28,820 bases of DNA, from NCBI GenBank assembly GCA_035263025.1, contig DATFRR010000215.1:1-28820 (forward strand). The letters run 5' to 3'. A model generated the notes under the pieces. The model was not told the origin of the DNA, did no database searches, and worked only from the letters and a program-made list of their open reading frames with translations. Positions 7,461 through 14,684 of this stretch are shown here, piece after piece. The stretch's first letter is position 1; each line of letters opens with the position of its first letter. A program made the position numbers and the translations under genes. Source of the DNA: DASQPR01 sp035263025. Its GTDB lineage: Bacteria; Actinomycetota; Actinomycetes; Mycobacteriales; Micromonosporaceae.

Positions 7461-9185
7461 TCATCCGGCCACCGGGGACTTCTGGTCCGCCGCGTCGGCC
7501 GTTGCGGGCGTCTCGGTGGAGACCCGAGGCTTACGCCGCACCGCGAGTACGGCGAGCGCGGCGAGTGCCATCACCCCGATCGGCAACACGAGCGTGAACC
7601 GCATCGCCTGGGTGAACCCGGTCTCGAACACGGTCTTGGCAGCCGCGATGAGTTGCGCCTGCAGCGAGTCGCTGAGCCCGGGGATGCGCGGCACGGCCGG
7701 CTTGCCGGTGACCTCAAGACCCGCTGATGCGGCGTTGTGGAACCCGTTGACGAACCCGGTCTTCACCTGCGGCGGGAAGCTCGCGAGCGGGCCGTTTGCC
7801 TGTTCCGTCGCGTTGGTTGTGAACTTCGATGTGAGCTGCGACTGCAGCAGCGCGCCGGCGGCGGCGGAGCCGATCACGGCGCCAAGCTGGCGGGTCGTGT
7901 TGATGAGCCCGGACGCCGCGCCGGCCATGCGCGGCTCGACGTCGCGCATCGCGATGGTCTGCAGCGGGGCGAACGTCATGCCGAGCCCGAAGCCGGCCAC
8001 GATCAGACCGGGCAGCAGCTGCAACTCCGTGGAACCGACGTGCGACGACGAGATCAGGATGCCCATGCCGCCAGCGAATAGCGAAACGCCGACAAACAGA
8101 ATCCACTTGCCGCCGACACGGTCGGCGAACCGACCGGCCACCGGTGCGACGAACATGGAGATGACCGACATCGGTGCGATCGTGAGGCCGGCGCGCAGCG
8201 GAGACAGCCCGAGCACGGACTGCAGGAAGATCGTCAACGGCAGGAACAGCCCGAGCATGCCGAACCCGATCGCGCCGACGACGAAGTTCATCGTTGCGAA
8301 GTTGCGGTCCTTGAACAACGAGAACGGCACCAGCGGCTCGCCGTGACGTTCCAGGTATTGCAGGACCATGAACAGCGCAAGCAGCACGACTCCGGCGCCG
8401 ATGAGCATCGGGATGGTGATCGGGCCCCACACCTTGCCCCAGTTGTGAGGTTGGCCTTCGATCAGGCCGTACGTGACGAGGAACAGCCCTGCGCTGGACA
8501 GCGCGACGCCACCGAGGTCCAGGTCGTGGCGCCGGTTCAGCTTGATACTCGGCATGACGATCCCGGCGAGGACCAGCGTTGCGATCCCGACCGGCACGTT
8601 GACGAAGAAGACCAGCCGCCAGTTGTACTCGACGAGCCAGCCGCCCAGCGTCGGGCCGGCCACGGTCGAGACGCCGGCCACCGCGCCCCACAGACCGAAC
8701 GCCGCACCCCGCTTTTCCGGCGGGAAGATCATCGTGATCGTCGACAAGGTCTGCGGCGTCAGCAGCGCACCGCCAAGACCTTGGACCAGCCGGAAGATGA
8801 TCATCTGAGTCGGCGACTGCGCGAGACCGCACGCGCCCGATGCCAAGGTGAATATCACCAGGCCGAGCATGAACAGTTGCTTCGGGCCGTAGAGGTCGCC
8901 GAGACGTCCGGCGGTGATCAGCAGCACCGCGTAGACCAGGATGTAGCCGTTCACGATCCACAGGATCTGAGACAGGTCCGCGTGCAGATGGCCTGCCATC
9001 TGCGGAATCGCGACGTTCACGATGGTCGTGTCGAGAAGGATCATGAAGAAGCCGAGACACAACGCGACGAGGATCAGCCACGGGTTGTATTTCGTCCGCA
9101 GGGTCTGGCCGTAGGCCGGCGCGGCCTGTCGGACGTCACCCGCCGTCGGTGCACGGTCTGGCGACTCGGGGGCTGGTGTGGTCAT
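7461..9185 (-). CDS. DHA2-family MFS multidrug exporter (EmrB/QacA type)
   Basis: The product has 574 residues from ATG 9185-9183, with AGGAG 8 bases upstream. It is a proton-driven efflux permease of the inner membrane with about 14 transmembrane helices. Visible motifs: LDTTIVNVAIPQM in helix 1 (motif D1 of the 14-TM drug/H+ antiporters), GRLGDLYGPKQLF (motif A loop 2-3), RLVQGLGGA (motif B Arg), AGPTLGGWLVEYNWRLVFFVN (motif C antiporter signature) and a duplicated motif-A-like loop, GRFADRVGGKW, in the second half. The start overlaps the stop of the PadR gene by ATGA, so regulator and pump are translated together. The substrate is unknown; a PadR-type sensor suggests aromatic or amphipathic toxic compounds. 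Confidence 0.9.
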   Translation of the reverse strand: MTTPAPESPDRAPTAGDVRQAAPAYGQTLRTKYNPWLILVALCLGFFMILLDTTIVNVAIPQMAGHLHADLSQILWIVNGYILVYAVLLITAGRLGDLYGPKQLFMLGLVIFTLASGACGLAQSPTQMIIFRLVQGLGGALLTPQTLSTITMIFPPEKRGAAFGLWGAVAGVSTVAGPTLGGWLVEYNWRLVFFVNVPVGIATLVLAGIVMPSIKLNRRHDLDLGGVALSSAGLFLVTYGLIEGQPHNWGKVWGPITIPMLIGAGVVLLALFMVLQYLERHGEPLVPFSLFKDRNFATMNFVVGAIGFGMLGLFLPLTIFLQSVLGLSPLRAGLTIAPMSVISMFVAPVAGRFADRVGGKWILFVGVSLFAGGMGILISSSHVGSTELQLLPGLIVAGFGLGMTFAPLQTIAMRDVEPRMAGAASGLINTTRQLGAVIGSAAAGALLQSQLTSKFTTNATEQANGPLASFPPQVKTGFVNGFHNAASAGLEVTGKPAVPRIPGLSDSLQAQLIAAAKTVFETGFTQAMRFTLVLPIGVMALAALAVLAVRRKPRVSTETPATADAADQKSPVAG

Positions 9186-9829
9186 GAGACGTGCTCCTTG
9201 GCGGTCGACCGAGGCTGTTCCGGCGGTGCCGCGGGAGCCTCGACATGATGTGGCATCGGCGCCCATGTCAGCGCGCCGGTGTCGATGTCGTCAATCAGAT
9301 TGCGTACCCAGGAGAGTTCGGCCTGGCACATGTGTTGCACATACTCCGCTTCGATGAGGTTGATGCGCCCGAGACCCGACTTCGTGAGCGCAGTGGCGAC
9401 CTGCTCGGTGCCAGCGATCTCGCCCTCCAGCGATAGCGTGCGTTGTTCGAGCAGGCGTCGGGCCGCCGTCGGGTCGATCGTGGCGAGCATCTCGAGCGCG
9501 GCCGCAAACGCCGGAAACTCCTCGGCGGGAAACCGGACAAGATCGCGCAGGTTCGTCGTGTATTCGTCGCGACCGGCATCGGTGATCGCGTAGACCGTGC
9601 GTTCCGGCCGCCGGCCCTCGCGGCCGACCTCGACCTGCTCGATGAGGCGGAGCCCATCGAGGCGCTCCACGGTGTGGTAGAGCGAACCGGCGCGCACCTT
9701 GACCACATAGTCGGTGCCGCGGTCGCGGACGATCTGATGCATCTCGTACGGATGCATCGGGCGCTCGTGCAGGAGCCGGAGGATGGCGAGCGCGAGCGGA
9801 TTGAGAGTCCGATGCGGTTTTGCCCTCAT
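9182..9829 (-). CDS. PadR-family transcriptional regulator
   Basis: The protein has 215 residues. The N-terminal winged helix-turn-helix (about residues 10-85) shows ALAILRLLHERPMHPYEMHQ, the wing-adjacent VKVRAGSLYHTVERLD and a Lys/Arg wing, GREGRRPERTVYAITDAG, as in PadR. The C-terminal half is helical (Vir_act_alpha_C-like) and likely dimerises. It lies upstream of and overlaps the MFS gene, the usual layout for PadR repressors that control their own operon and an efflux pump. A perfect palindrome covers its own ribosome binding site, so autorepression is likely. The inducing ligand cannot be told. Confidence 0.9.
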   Translation of the reverse strand: MRAKPHRTLNPLALAILRLLHERPMHPYEMHQIVRDRGTDYVVKVRAGSLYHTVERLDGLRLIEQVEVGREGRRPERTVYAITDAGRDEYTTNLRDLVRFPAEEFPAFAAALEMLATIDPTAARRLLEQRTLSLEGEIAGTEQVATALTKSGLGRINLIEAEYVQHMCQAELSWVRNLIDDIDTGALTWAPMPHHVEAPAAPPEQPRSTAKEHVS

Positions 9830-9833
9830 CGTT

Positions 9834-9849
9834 TACTCCATCTGGAGTA
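9834..9849 (-). promoter_or_regulatory. Palindromic operator of the padR-MFS operon
   Basis: TACTCCA-GA-TGGAGTA is a perfect 7-2-7 palindrome ending 4 bases before the padR ATG. The GGAG of its right half is also the ribosome binding site (6 bases from the ATG), so a bound repressor would sit on the start region. Position and symmetry indicate a PadR autoregulatory site. Confidence 0.65.
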
Positions 9850-10147
9850 TTTCGTCTGGCGGCCCATGCTAAGTCGGCAGTTCACGGAGGTCTAGCGCGG
9901 GGTACCTCAGGTAGGTCCGATGCTGCCACCGCGGCCCGACAATTCGTCGTACCCACGGAGGCGGTGGCCCGACCACCGACGTACCGGCGGCATCGGTCCG
10001 GGTTTCGCCAAACCTCAGCGGGCTCGCCGCCGTGGCGGACACGCTGACGGGAGGAGGCCCTGACGCTGTGACCTCGCGGTCGGCGATGCTCCTGAGCCAG
10101 GCAGCCCGCGGTCGGCAAGGTCACCCGAAAGACCACGGGAGGCAGGC
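9850..10147 (+). other. Gap between padR and the YidB-like gene
   Basis: About 300 bases hold the divergent padR promoter at the left. The rest shows only small hairpins (GGTGG/CCACC at 9963-9977 and GGTTT/AAACC at 10001-10014). I see no RNA gene, no known riboswitch and no credible small gene. A GTG at 10032 opens only a 13-codon frame. Confidence 0.4.
9866..9894 (-). promoter_or_regulatory. Probable promoter of the padR-MFS operon
   Basis: On the minus strand, TAGACC (9894-9889) and TAGCAT (9871-9866) are 17 bases apart, each matching 4 of 6 consensus positions. The expected transcription start is near 9859, which places the palindrome in the early transcribed region. Confidence 0.5.
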
Positions 10148-10711
10148 ATGGCGATGCGAGGCGGCGAGATCGGCGCGATGCTCGGTGGCGACGCGAGCGG
10201 GGTCGGCAAGATCCTCGAGGGCTTGCTCGGCGGCGCGTCCTCGGTACGCGGCGGCCCGTCCGGCACGACGACCAGCGGCGCCGAAGGCGCGACGGGCGGC
10301 GCCGGATCCAACGCGGGCGGCTCTGGTTCGGGCCCGGGCGGCGCGGCGTCGAAGAGTGCGAGTGATCCGATCGGGACGCGAGACGCGCCACTGCCGATGC
10401 CGGCCGGCCCCGGATCGATCGGCAGCAGCTTCATCGAACTGTTGGAGCGCTTGCGCCGTAATGGACTCGGCGACCACGTCGACTCGTGGGTCGGCGATGG
10501 ACCGAACAAGCCGATCGACGGTGCCCAGATCACGGGCGCGATCGGCGAGCAGCAGCTCGCCGATCTCGCGACGGATGCGGGCGTGTCGACGCCGGCCGCG
10601 GCATCCGGCGTGGCTCGCGCGTTGCCGGATGTGGTCAGCGAGCTCACACCGCGCGGGGTGATGCCGGATCCGGCCGCCGTACACGCCGAGATCCATCGGC
10701 TGCTGGGCTGA
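10148..10711 (+). CDS. YidB / DUF937-like protein
   Basis: The protein has 187 residues; ATG at 10148 has GGGAGG 5 bases upstream. After a short helical N-terminus comes a Gly/Ser/Ala/Thr-rich linker (about residues 30-75). The C-terminal domain starts near 95: FIELLERLRRNGLGDHVDSW, then VGDGPNKPIDGAQI and a helical AAASGVARALPDVVSELTPRG. This matches the YidB (DUF937) pattern of Gly-Leu-Gly, Ser-Trp-Val-Gly and Gly-Pro-Asn, then Leu-Thr-Pro-x-Gly. Function of the family is unknown; the proteins are small and probably soluble. It is convergent with trpS, separated by a strong hairpin. Confidence 0.8.
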   Translation: MAMRGGEIGAMLGGDASGVGKILEGLLGGASSVRGGPSGTTTSGAEGATGGAGSNAGGSGSGPGGAASKSASDPIGTRDAPLPMPAGPGSIGSSFIELLERLRRNGLGDHVDSWVGDGPNKPIDGAQITGAIGEQQLADLATDAGVSTPAAASGVARALPDVVSELTPRGVMPDPAAVHAEIHRLLG

Positions 10712-10730
10712 CACCGGGCGCCAGCCGCCG

Positions 10731-10761
10731 CCGCGGCGCGCGCCGCCCGGCCGCGCCGCGG
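10731..10761. terminator. Bidirectional terminator between the YidB-like gene and trpS
   Basis: CCGCGGCGCG (10731-10740) and CGCGCCGCGG (10752-10761) form a perfect 10-bp stem with an 11-base loop, and about two more pairs are possible outside. It lies between two converging genes (stops at 10711 and 10789), so it can serve both. Confidence 0.65.
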
Positions 10762-10788
10762 TGCGGTTGTGGCGCGCTTACGGCGCGG

Positions 10789-11829
10789 TCATGGCGCCAG
10801 CAGACCGATCGCGTCCGACGCCCGTCGTACGGTGGCCGCGGCCCGTACCCGCGCGCGTTCGGCACCGCTGCGCAGCACGGCACGGAGGCGACGCGGATCC
10901 TTCGCGAGTTCCGCGTAGCGCACCTGGATCGGGGCGAGCGTCGTGATAACCGCGTCGGTGACGGCGGCCTTCAGGTCGGCGTAGGAGTCGAGGCGAAGCT
11001 GCGTCGGGTCGGCCGTGCCGGTGCACGCCGCCAGGATCGCGAGCAGATTCGCGACACCGGGCTTACCGACCGGGTCATAGCGCACGTCTCCGTCGAGGTC
11101 GGTGACCGCCCGCCGTACCTTGCGCGCAACCGCGTCCGGCGGGTCGAGCAGCCGGATGACACCGGACTGTACGGCCGCGGACTTGCCCATCTTCGCGCTC
11201 GGATCGGCGAGGTCCTGCAGGCGTGCCGCGAACTTTGGGTTGACCGCCTTCGGTACCACGAACGTGTCACCGTAGCGGGCGTTGAATCTCGTCGCGACGT
11301 CGCGCGTCAACTCGACGTGCTGCGACTGATCGTCGCCGACCGGTACGTCGTGGATGTCGTGCTGGAGGATGTCGGCGGCCATCAGCACCGGGTACGTCAA
11401 CAGCGACAGGCGTACGTGCGGCCGGTCGGCGGCCTTCTCCTTGAACTGGATCATCCGATGTGCCTCGCCGTACGCCGTCGCGCACTCGAGCAGGTAGTGC
11501 AGCTCGCGCGTCTCGGGCACATGCGATTGCACGTAGAGCGTTGCGCGATCGGGGTCGACGCCGGCGGCGAGGAGCAGCGTGGCATTTTCCAGCGTCGCGG
11601 CGTGTACGTCGGCCGGGCGGTGCTCGAGCGTCAGCGCGTGCAGGTCGGCGAGGAACACGAGCGAGTCGGTGCTCGACTGCTCGCTGATCATCGGTCGGAT
11701 CGCGCCGAGGTAGTTGCCGAGATGCATCGAACCGGTCGGCTTGAAGCCGGAGATGCGTCGCGTACGTGGCCGCGAGTCGAGGTTCGTGGCGAGCGCGGTG
11801 GACGTAGCGAGCGTGGTGGACGTTGTCAT
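10789..11829 (-). CDS. trpS: Tryptophanyl-tRNA synthetase, probable auxiliary type
   Basis: Charges tRNA-Trp with tryptophan (class Ic synthetase, cytoplasm). The product has 346 residues; ATG at 11829 has GGAG 6 bases upstream. After a Thr/Ala-rich tail of about 22 residues, GFKPTGSMHLGNYLGA (28-43) carries the HIGH-type signature as HLGN. YVQSHVPET, VPVGDDQSQHVELTRD and NPKFAARL are typical TrpRS segments. The second signature reads KMGKS (residues 213-217) instead of KMSKS. Together with GFKPTG rather than the GIQPT common in housekeeping enzymes, this suggests the second, stress or antibiotic-resistance copy found in some actinobacteria (for example TrpRS1 of Streptomyces coelicolor). The copy number in this genome is unknown. 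It is preceded by a Trp-codon attenuator. Confidence 0.92.
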   Translation of the reverse strand: MTTSTTLATSTALATNLDSRPRTRRISGFKPTGSMHLGNYLGAIRPMISEQSSTDSLVFLADLHALTLEHRPADVHAATLENATLLLAAGVDPDRATLYVQSHVPETRELHYLLECATAYGEAHRMIQFKEKAADRPHVRLSLLTYPVLMAADILQHDIHDVPVGDDQSQHVELTRDVATRFNARYGDTFVVPKAVNPKFAARLQDLADPSAKMGKSAAVQSGVIRLLDPPDAVARKVRRAVTDLDGDVRYDPVGKPGVANLLAILAACTGTADPTQLRLDSYADLKAAVTDAVITTLAPIQVRYAELAKDPRRLRAVLRSGAERARVRAAATVRRASDAIGLLAP

Positions 11830-11952
11830 GCCTGGCTCCTCGGGTCGGGCGCGTCGCCCGAGCGGGAGGCGGTCGCGCGGCCCGCGCCGCGGGGCGCGTG
11901 TCCCGGTCCGGCGAAGCCGAGCCGAGGCCAACAGCCGGAGCCGAGACATGCG

Positions 11953-11977
11953 AAACGGCCGCCCGCTCGGGCGGCCG
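11953..11977 (-). terminator. Attenuator terminator in the trpS leader (3:4 stem)
   Basis: On the minus strand, CGGCCGCCC and GGGCGGCCG form a perfect 9-bp stem with loop GAGC (11977-11956), followed at once by TTT (11955-11953). It lies 37 bases after the leader-peptide stop and about 125 bases before the trpS ATG, where only regulated termination makes sense. The upstream arm can alternatively pair with the 12013-12007 segment. Confidence 0.75.
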
Positions 11978-12028
11978 CGCGAATCTCAGGTGCGCGAAAC
12001 TCGGGTGGCCGCCGTCAGGCGCGCCACC
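11970..12028 (-). promoter_or_regulatory. trpS attenuator: pause stem and antiterminator
   Basis: Segment 1, GGTGGC (12028-12023), covers the two leader Trp codons and can pair with GCCACC (12009-12004), forming a 1:2 pause stem. Segment 2, GGCGGCC (12013-12007), overlaps that arm and can instead pair with GGCCGCC (11976-11970), the 5' arm of the terminator. A ribosome stalled on TGG TGG would block 1:2, favour 2:3, and so prevent the 3:4 terminator. The pairings are seen in the sequence; the mechanism is inferred from classical trp attenuation. Confidence 0.7.
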
Positions 12029-12059
12029 AGCCCTGCACTGACGTGTGGGTGTTTCGCAT
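12015..12059 (-). CDS. trpS leader peptide with tandem Trp codons
   Basis: A 14-codon frame, MRNTHTSVQGWWRA, then TGA. The two consecutive TGG codons are residues 11-12. Trp is the rarest amino acid, so WW in a very short frame directly upstream of a Trp-tRNA synthetase and a terminator is strong evidence for a sensing peptide. Its ATG lies 7 bases after a TAGTGT box, so the mRNA probably begins at the ATG and is leaderless. The peptide itself is unlikely to act elsewhere; it measures charged tRNA-Trp. Confidence 0.75.
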   Translation of the reverse strand: MRNTHTSVQGWWRA

Positions 12060-12066
12060 GACCGCA

Positions 12067-12095
12067 ACACTAGCATCCGTGGGCGTTAATGTGAC
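12067..12095 (-). promoter_or_regulatory. Promoter of the trpS leader
   Basis: On the minus strand, GTCACA (12095-12090) and TAGTGT (12072-12067) are 17 bases apart. TAGTGT ends 7 bases before the leader-peptide ATG, which places the transcription start at or next to that A. Its -35 overlaps the putative -10 of pepN on the other strand. Confidence 0.55.
12088..12093 (+). promoter_or_regulatory. Possible -10 box for leaderless pepN
   Basis: TAATGT ends 5 bases before the GTG start of pepN, and no ribosome binding site precedes that start. The -35 region (CAACAC) is poor. A 5-base distance is slightly short for a leaderless start, so this is tentative. Confidence 0.35.
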
Positions 12096-12098
12096 CGT

Positions 12099-14684
12099 GT
12101 GCCGAGCCTCACACGCGCCGCCGCGCTCGAGCGGGCCGCGTCCATCCACGTCGACTCGTACGAGATTGACCTGGATCTGACGCGCGGTGCGGAGCGCTTC
12201 GACTCGGTCACCACGATCACGTTCGGCGCGACCGAACCGGGCCTGACCACCTTCCTCGATGTACGGCCGGCGCTGCTCCGGTCAGCCACCCTCAACGGCG
12301 TGCCACTGGATCCCGCATCAATGCACGACGGTCGGCTCCCGCTGCCGAATCTCGCCGCGCACAACGAGGTCGTGGTGGACGCCGAGATGGCGTACACGAA
12401 CAACGGGCAAGGGCTGCACCGGTTCGTGGACCCGGCGGACGGCCGCACGTACGTTTACGCGGCGAGCTTCCTGGATCAGGCACCGTCCATTTTCGCGTGC
12501 TTCGATCAGCCCGACCTCAAGGCGCCGGTAAGCGTCACGGTGGCCGTCGATCCGACGTGGATAGTGGCCGGCAACGGGGTGGCGGCCGAAACGCGACCCG
12601 GGCGGTGGGTGCTCGCCACCACACCGCCGCTGGCGACGTATTTCGTGACCGTGGTGGCCGGGCCGTACCACGCGGTTCGCGACCAGCACGACGGCATCCC
12701 GCTCGCGCTCTACGCGCGCACGTCGATCGCCGCCGCGCTGCAGGCACAGGCCGGCGAGATCTTCGCGCTGACGCGCGCTTGCCTGGACCGCTATCACGAG
12801 CTGTTCGGCGTGCGTTATCCATTTGGGGCGTACCAGCAAGCCTTCGTACCCGAATTCACGATGGGCGCGATGGAGAACCCGGGCTGCGTGACGTTCCGGG
12901 ACGAGTATGTCTTCTCGTCCGCGGTGACCGATGCCGAACGGGAACAACGCGCGCTGGTCATCGCACACGAGATGGCGCACATGTGGTTTGGCGACCTGGT
13001 CACCATGCGATGGTGGGACGACCTGTGGCTCAACGAATCGTTCGCGGAATATCTCGGCCACCGCGTCGCCGTCGAGTGCACCGAGTTCACCAACGCGTGG
13101 ACGACGTTCGCGATCGGTACGAAAGCGTGGGGGTACGCCGCGGACCAGCGCCCGTCAACGCATCCGGTGTCCGCCGATGTCGCGGACACCGACGAGGCGT
13201 TGCTGAACTTTGACGGCATCTCCTACGCGAAGGGTGCGGCGGTGCTGCGGCAGCTCGCCGCGGTCATCGGCGACGAGGCGTTCCTCACTGGGCTGCGGAC
13301 GTATTTCGGTGTGCACGCGTACGGCAACGCGACGCTAGACGACCTTCTCGTGGCCCTCAGCGACGCGTCCGGTCGCGATCTCCACGAATGGGCGCGGCTA
13401 TGGCTGCGTACGGTCGGGGTCAGCACGCTCCGGCTGTCTGCCACCCGTACGGTGACCGACGAATACGCCGAAGTCGTGCTGATGCAGGAGTCGCCGCACG
13501 CGATGCGGCCGCACCGGCTGCGCATCGGGTCATACCGCCGCGATGAATCCGGTGCGACGACGCGATGCGACACGGTGGACGTCGACATCGACCCCGGCAA
13601 TCACGGTGGCACCGTCATCACGGCACTCGCCGGCCGACCCGCCACGGATCTGTTGCTGGTCAACGATGACGACCTCACGTACGCCCGGGTCCGGTTGGAA
13701 CCCGCGGACCTTGACCGGCTCGCGGAGGTATTGCCCTCGGTCCGCGATTCGCTGGCCCGCGCGTTGTTGTGGATGGTTGCGTGGGACGTGACGCGGGACG
13801 CCGAATGGGATGCGCTGCGCTTCGTCGATCTGTGTGCCGCCGAGTTGCCGCGCGAGTCGGACGTGGCCGTCTTCGGTGAAGTGTTGGGCTATGCGCGCGA
13901 CGTGGCGGTGGCCCGGTTCGTACCACCGGATCTGGCCGACGCAGCGCGGCGCTCGCTCGCGCATGCATGCCGGCTGGCATTCGACGTAGCCGGCGACGCC
14001 CGCGACAGCGGTAAGCAACTCGCGGCGGTGCGCGGCATGATCACGTGTGCCGGCTCGGATGACGTGGCGTGGCTGCGGCGCTGGCTCACCGATCCGGTTG
14101 CCCTCGACGGGCGCGGCACGCACGCGGAACCACCAGGCCGCCCACTCGACACGGAACTACGCTGGCTCATCGCCGGTCGGCTCGCCACGCTCGGTGCGTT
14201 CGACGAGGCGGACATCGACGGCGAGCTGGCTCGCGACCGCACCGCCATCACGTCCCAACATGCCGTGCGGGCGCGTGCGTCCCGCCCCGAGCCAGCGGTC
14301 AAGGCCGCCGTGTGGGAACGGCTGATCCACGACGACACGCTGTCCAATCGTGTGCTGTTCGCGAACGCGCGTGGCTTCTGGCAGCCCGGCCAGGTGCCGC
14401 TCACGGCGTCCTATGTGGACCGGTACGTCGCCGAGATGCCGGAGATGGCGGCGCGCCGCAGCGCGCAGGTCGCCGAACGGGTGGCGCGGTTTGCTTTTCC
14501 GGCCTATGCCATCGATGCGGGCTCGCTCGCGCTGATGACGCGCATGCGCGACGATGAATCGCTCGTGCCGGCGCTTCGACGCGCGCTGATCGACGAGACC
14601 GACGAACTCGCGCGCTCGGTCGCGGCGCGTGACCTGGCGGCAAAGCTGCGGCAGGCTCGCGATGACGAGAGGACGGTCACATGA
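12099..14684 (+). CDS. pepN: Aminopeptidase N (M1 family)
   Basis: Zinc metallopeptidase removing N-terminal residues from peptides in the cytoplasm. The product has 861 residues, as usual for actinobacterial PepN. The start GTG gives MPSLTRAAALERAASIHVDS; the SYEIDLDL segment just after it is the family's first beta strand. The exopeptidase signature GAMEN is at 256-260. The zinc site HEMAH (290-294) with the third ligand Glu at 313 (in WLNESFAEY) is intact. A Tyr in SYAKGAAVL (near 370) fits the catalytic tyrosine region. The C-terminal ERAP1-like helical domain fills the rest. Its stop overlaps the start of the CoA-ligase gene (ATGA), so the two are translationally coupled. Confidence 0.95.
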   Translation: MPSLTRAAALERAASIHVDSYEIDLDLTRGAERFDSVTTITFGATEPGLTTFLDVRPALLRSATLNGVPLDPASMHDGRLPLPNLAAHNEVVVDAEMAYTNNGQGLHRFVDPADGRTYVYAASFLDQAPSIFACFDQPDLKAPVSVTVAVDPTWIVAGNGVAAETRPGRWVLATTPPLATYFVTVVAGPYHAVRDQHDGIPLALYARTSIAAALQAQAGEIFALTRACLDRYHELFGVRYPFGAYQQAFVPEFTMGAMENPGCVTFRDEYVFSSAVTDAEREQRALVIAHEMAHMWFGDLVTMRWWDDLWLNESFAEYLGHRVAVECTEFTNAWTTFAIGTKAWGYAADQRPSTHPVSADVADTDEALLNFDGISYAKGAAVLRQLAAVIGDEAFLTGLRTYFGVHAYGNATLDDLLVALSDASGRDLHEWARLWLRTVGVSTLRLSATRTVTDEYAEVVLMQESPHAMRPHRLRIGSYRRDESGATTRCDTVDVDIDPGNHGGTVITALAGRPATDLLLVNDDDLTYARVRLEPADLDRLAEVLPSVRDSLARALLWMVAWDVTRDAEWDALRFVDLCAAELPRESDVAVFGEVLGYARDVAVARFVPPDLADAARRSLAHACRLAFDVAGDARDSGKQLAAVRGMITCAGSDDVAWLRRWLTDPVALDGRGTHAEPPGRPLDTELRWLIAGRLATLGAFDEADIDGELARDRTAITSQHAVRARASRPEPAVKAAVWERLIHDDTLSNRVLFANARGFWQPGQVPLTASYVDRYVAEMPEMAARRSAQVAERVARFAFPAYAIDAGSLALMTRMRDDESLVPALRRALIDETDELARSVAARDLAAKLRQARDDERTVT

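Noticed and set aside
10032..10661. Open frame on + overlapping the YidB-like gene
   Set aside because: It is Arg/Ser/Ala-rich and out of frame with the recognised domain at 10430-10670; a shadow frame.
11830..12060. T-box riboswitch before trpS
   Set aside because: No T-box consensus or specifier-loop layout was seen; the short peptide with TGG TGG and classical alternative stems explain the leader better.
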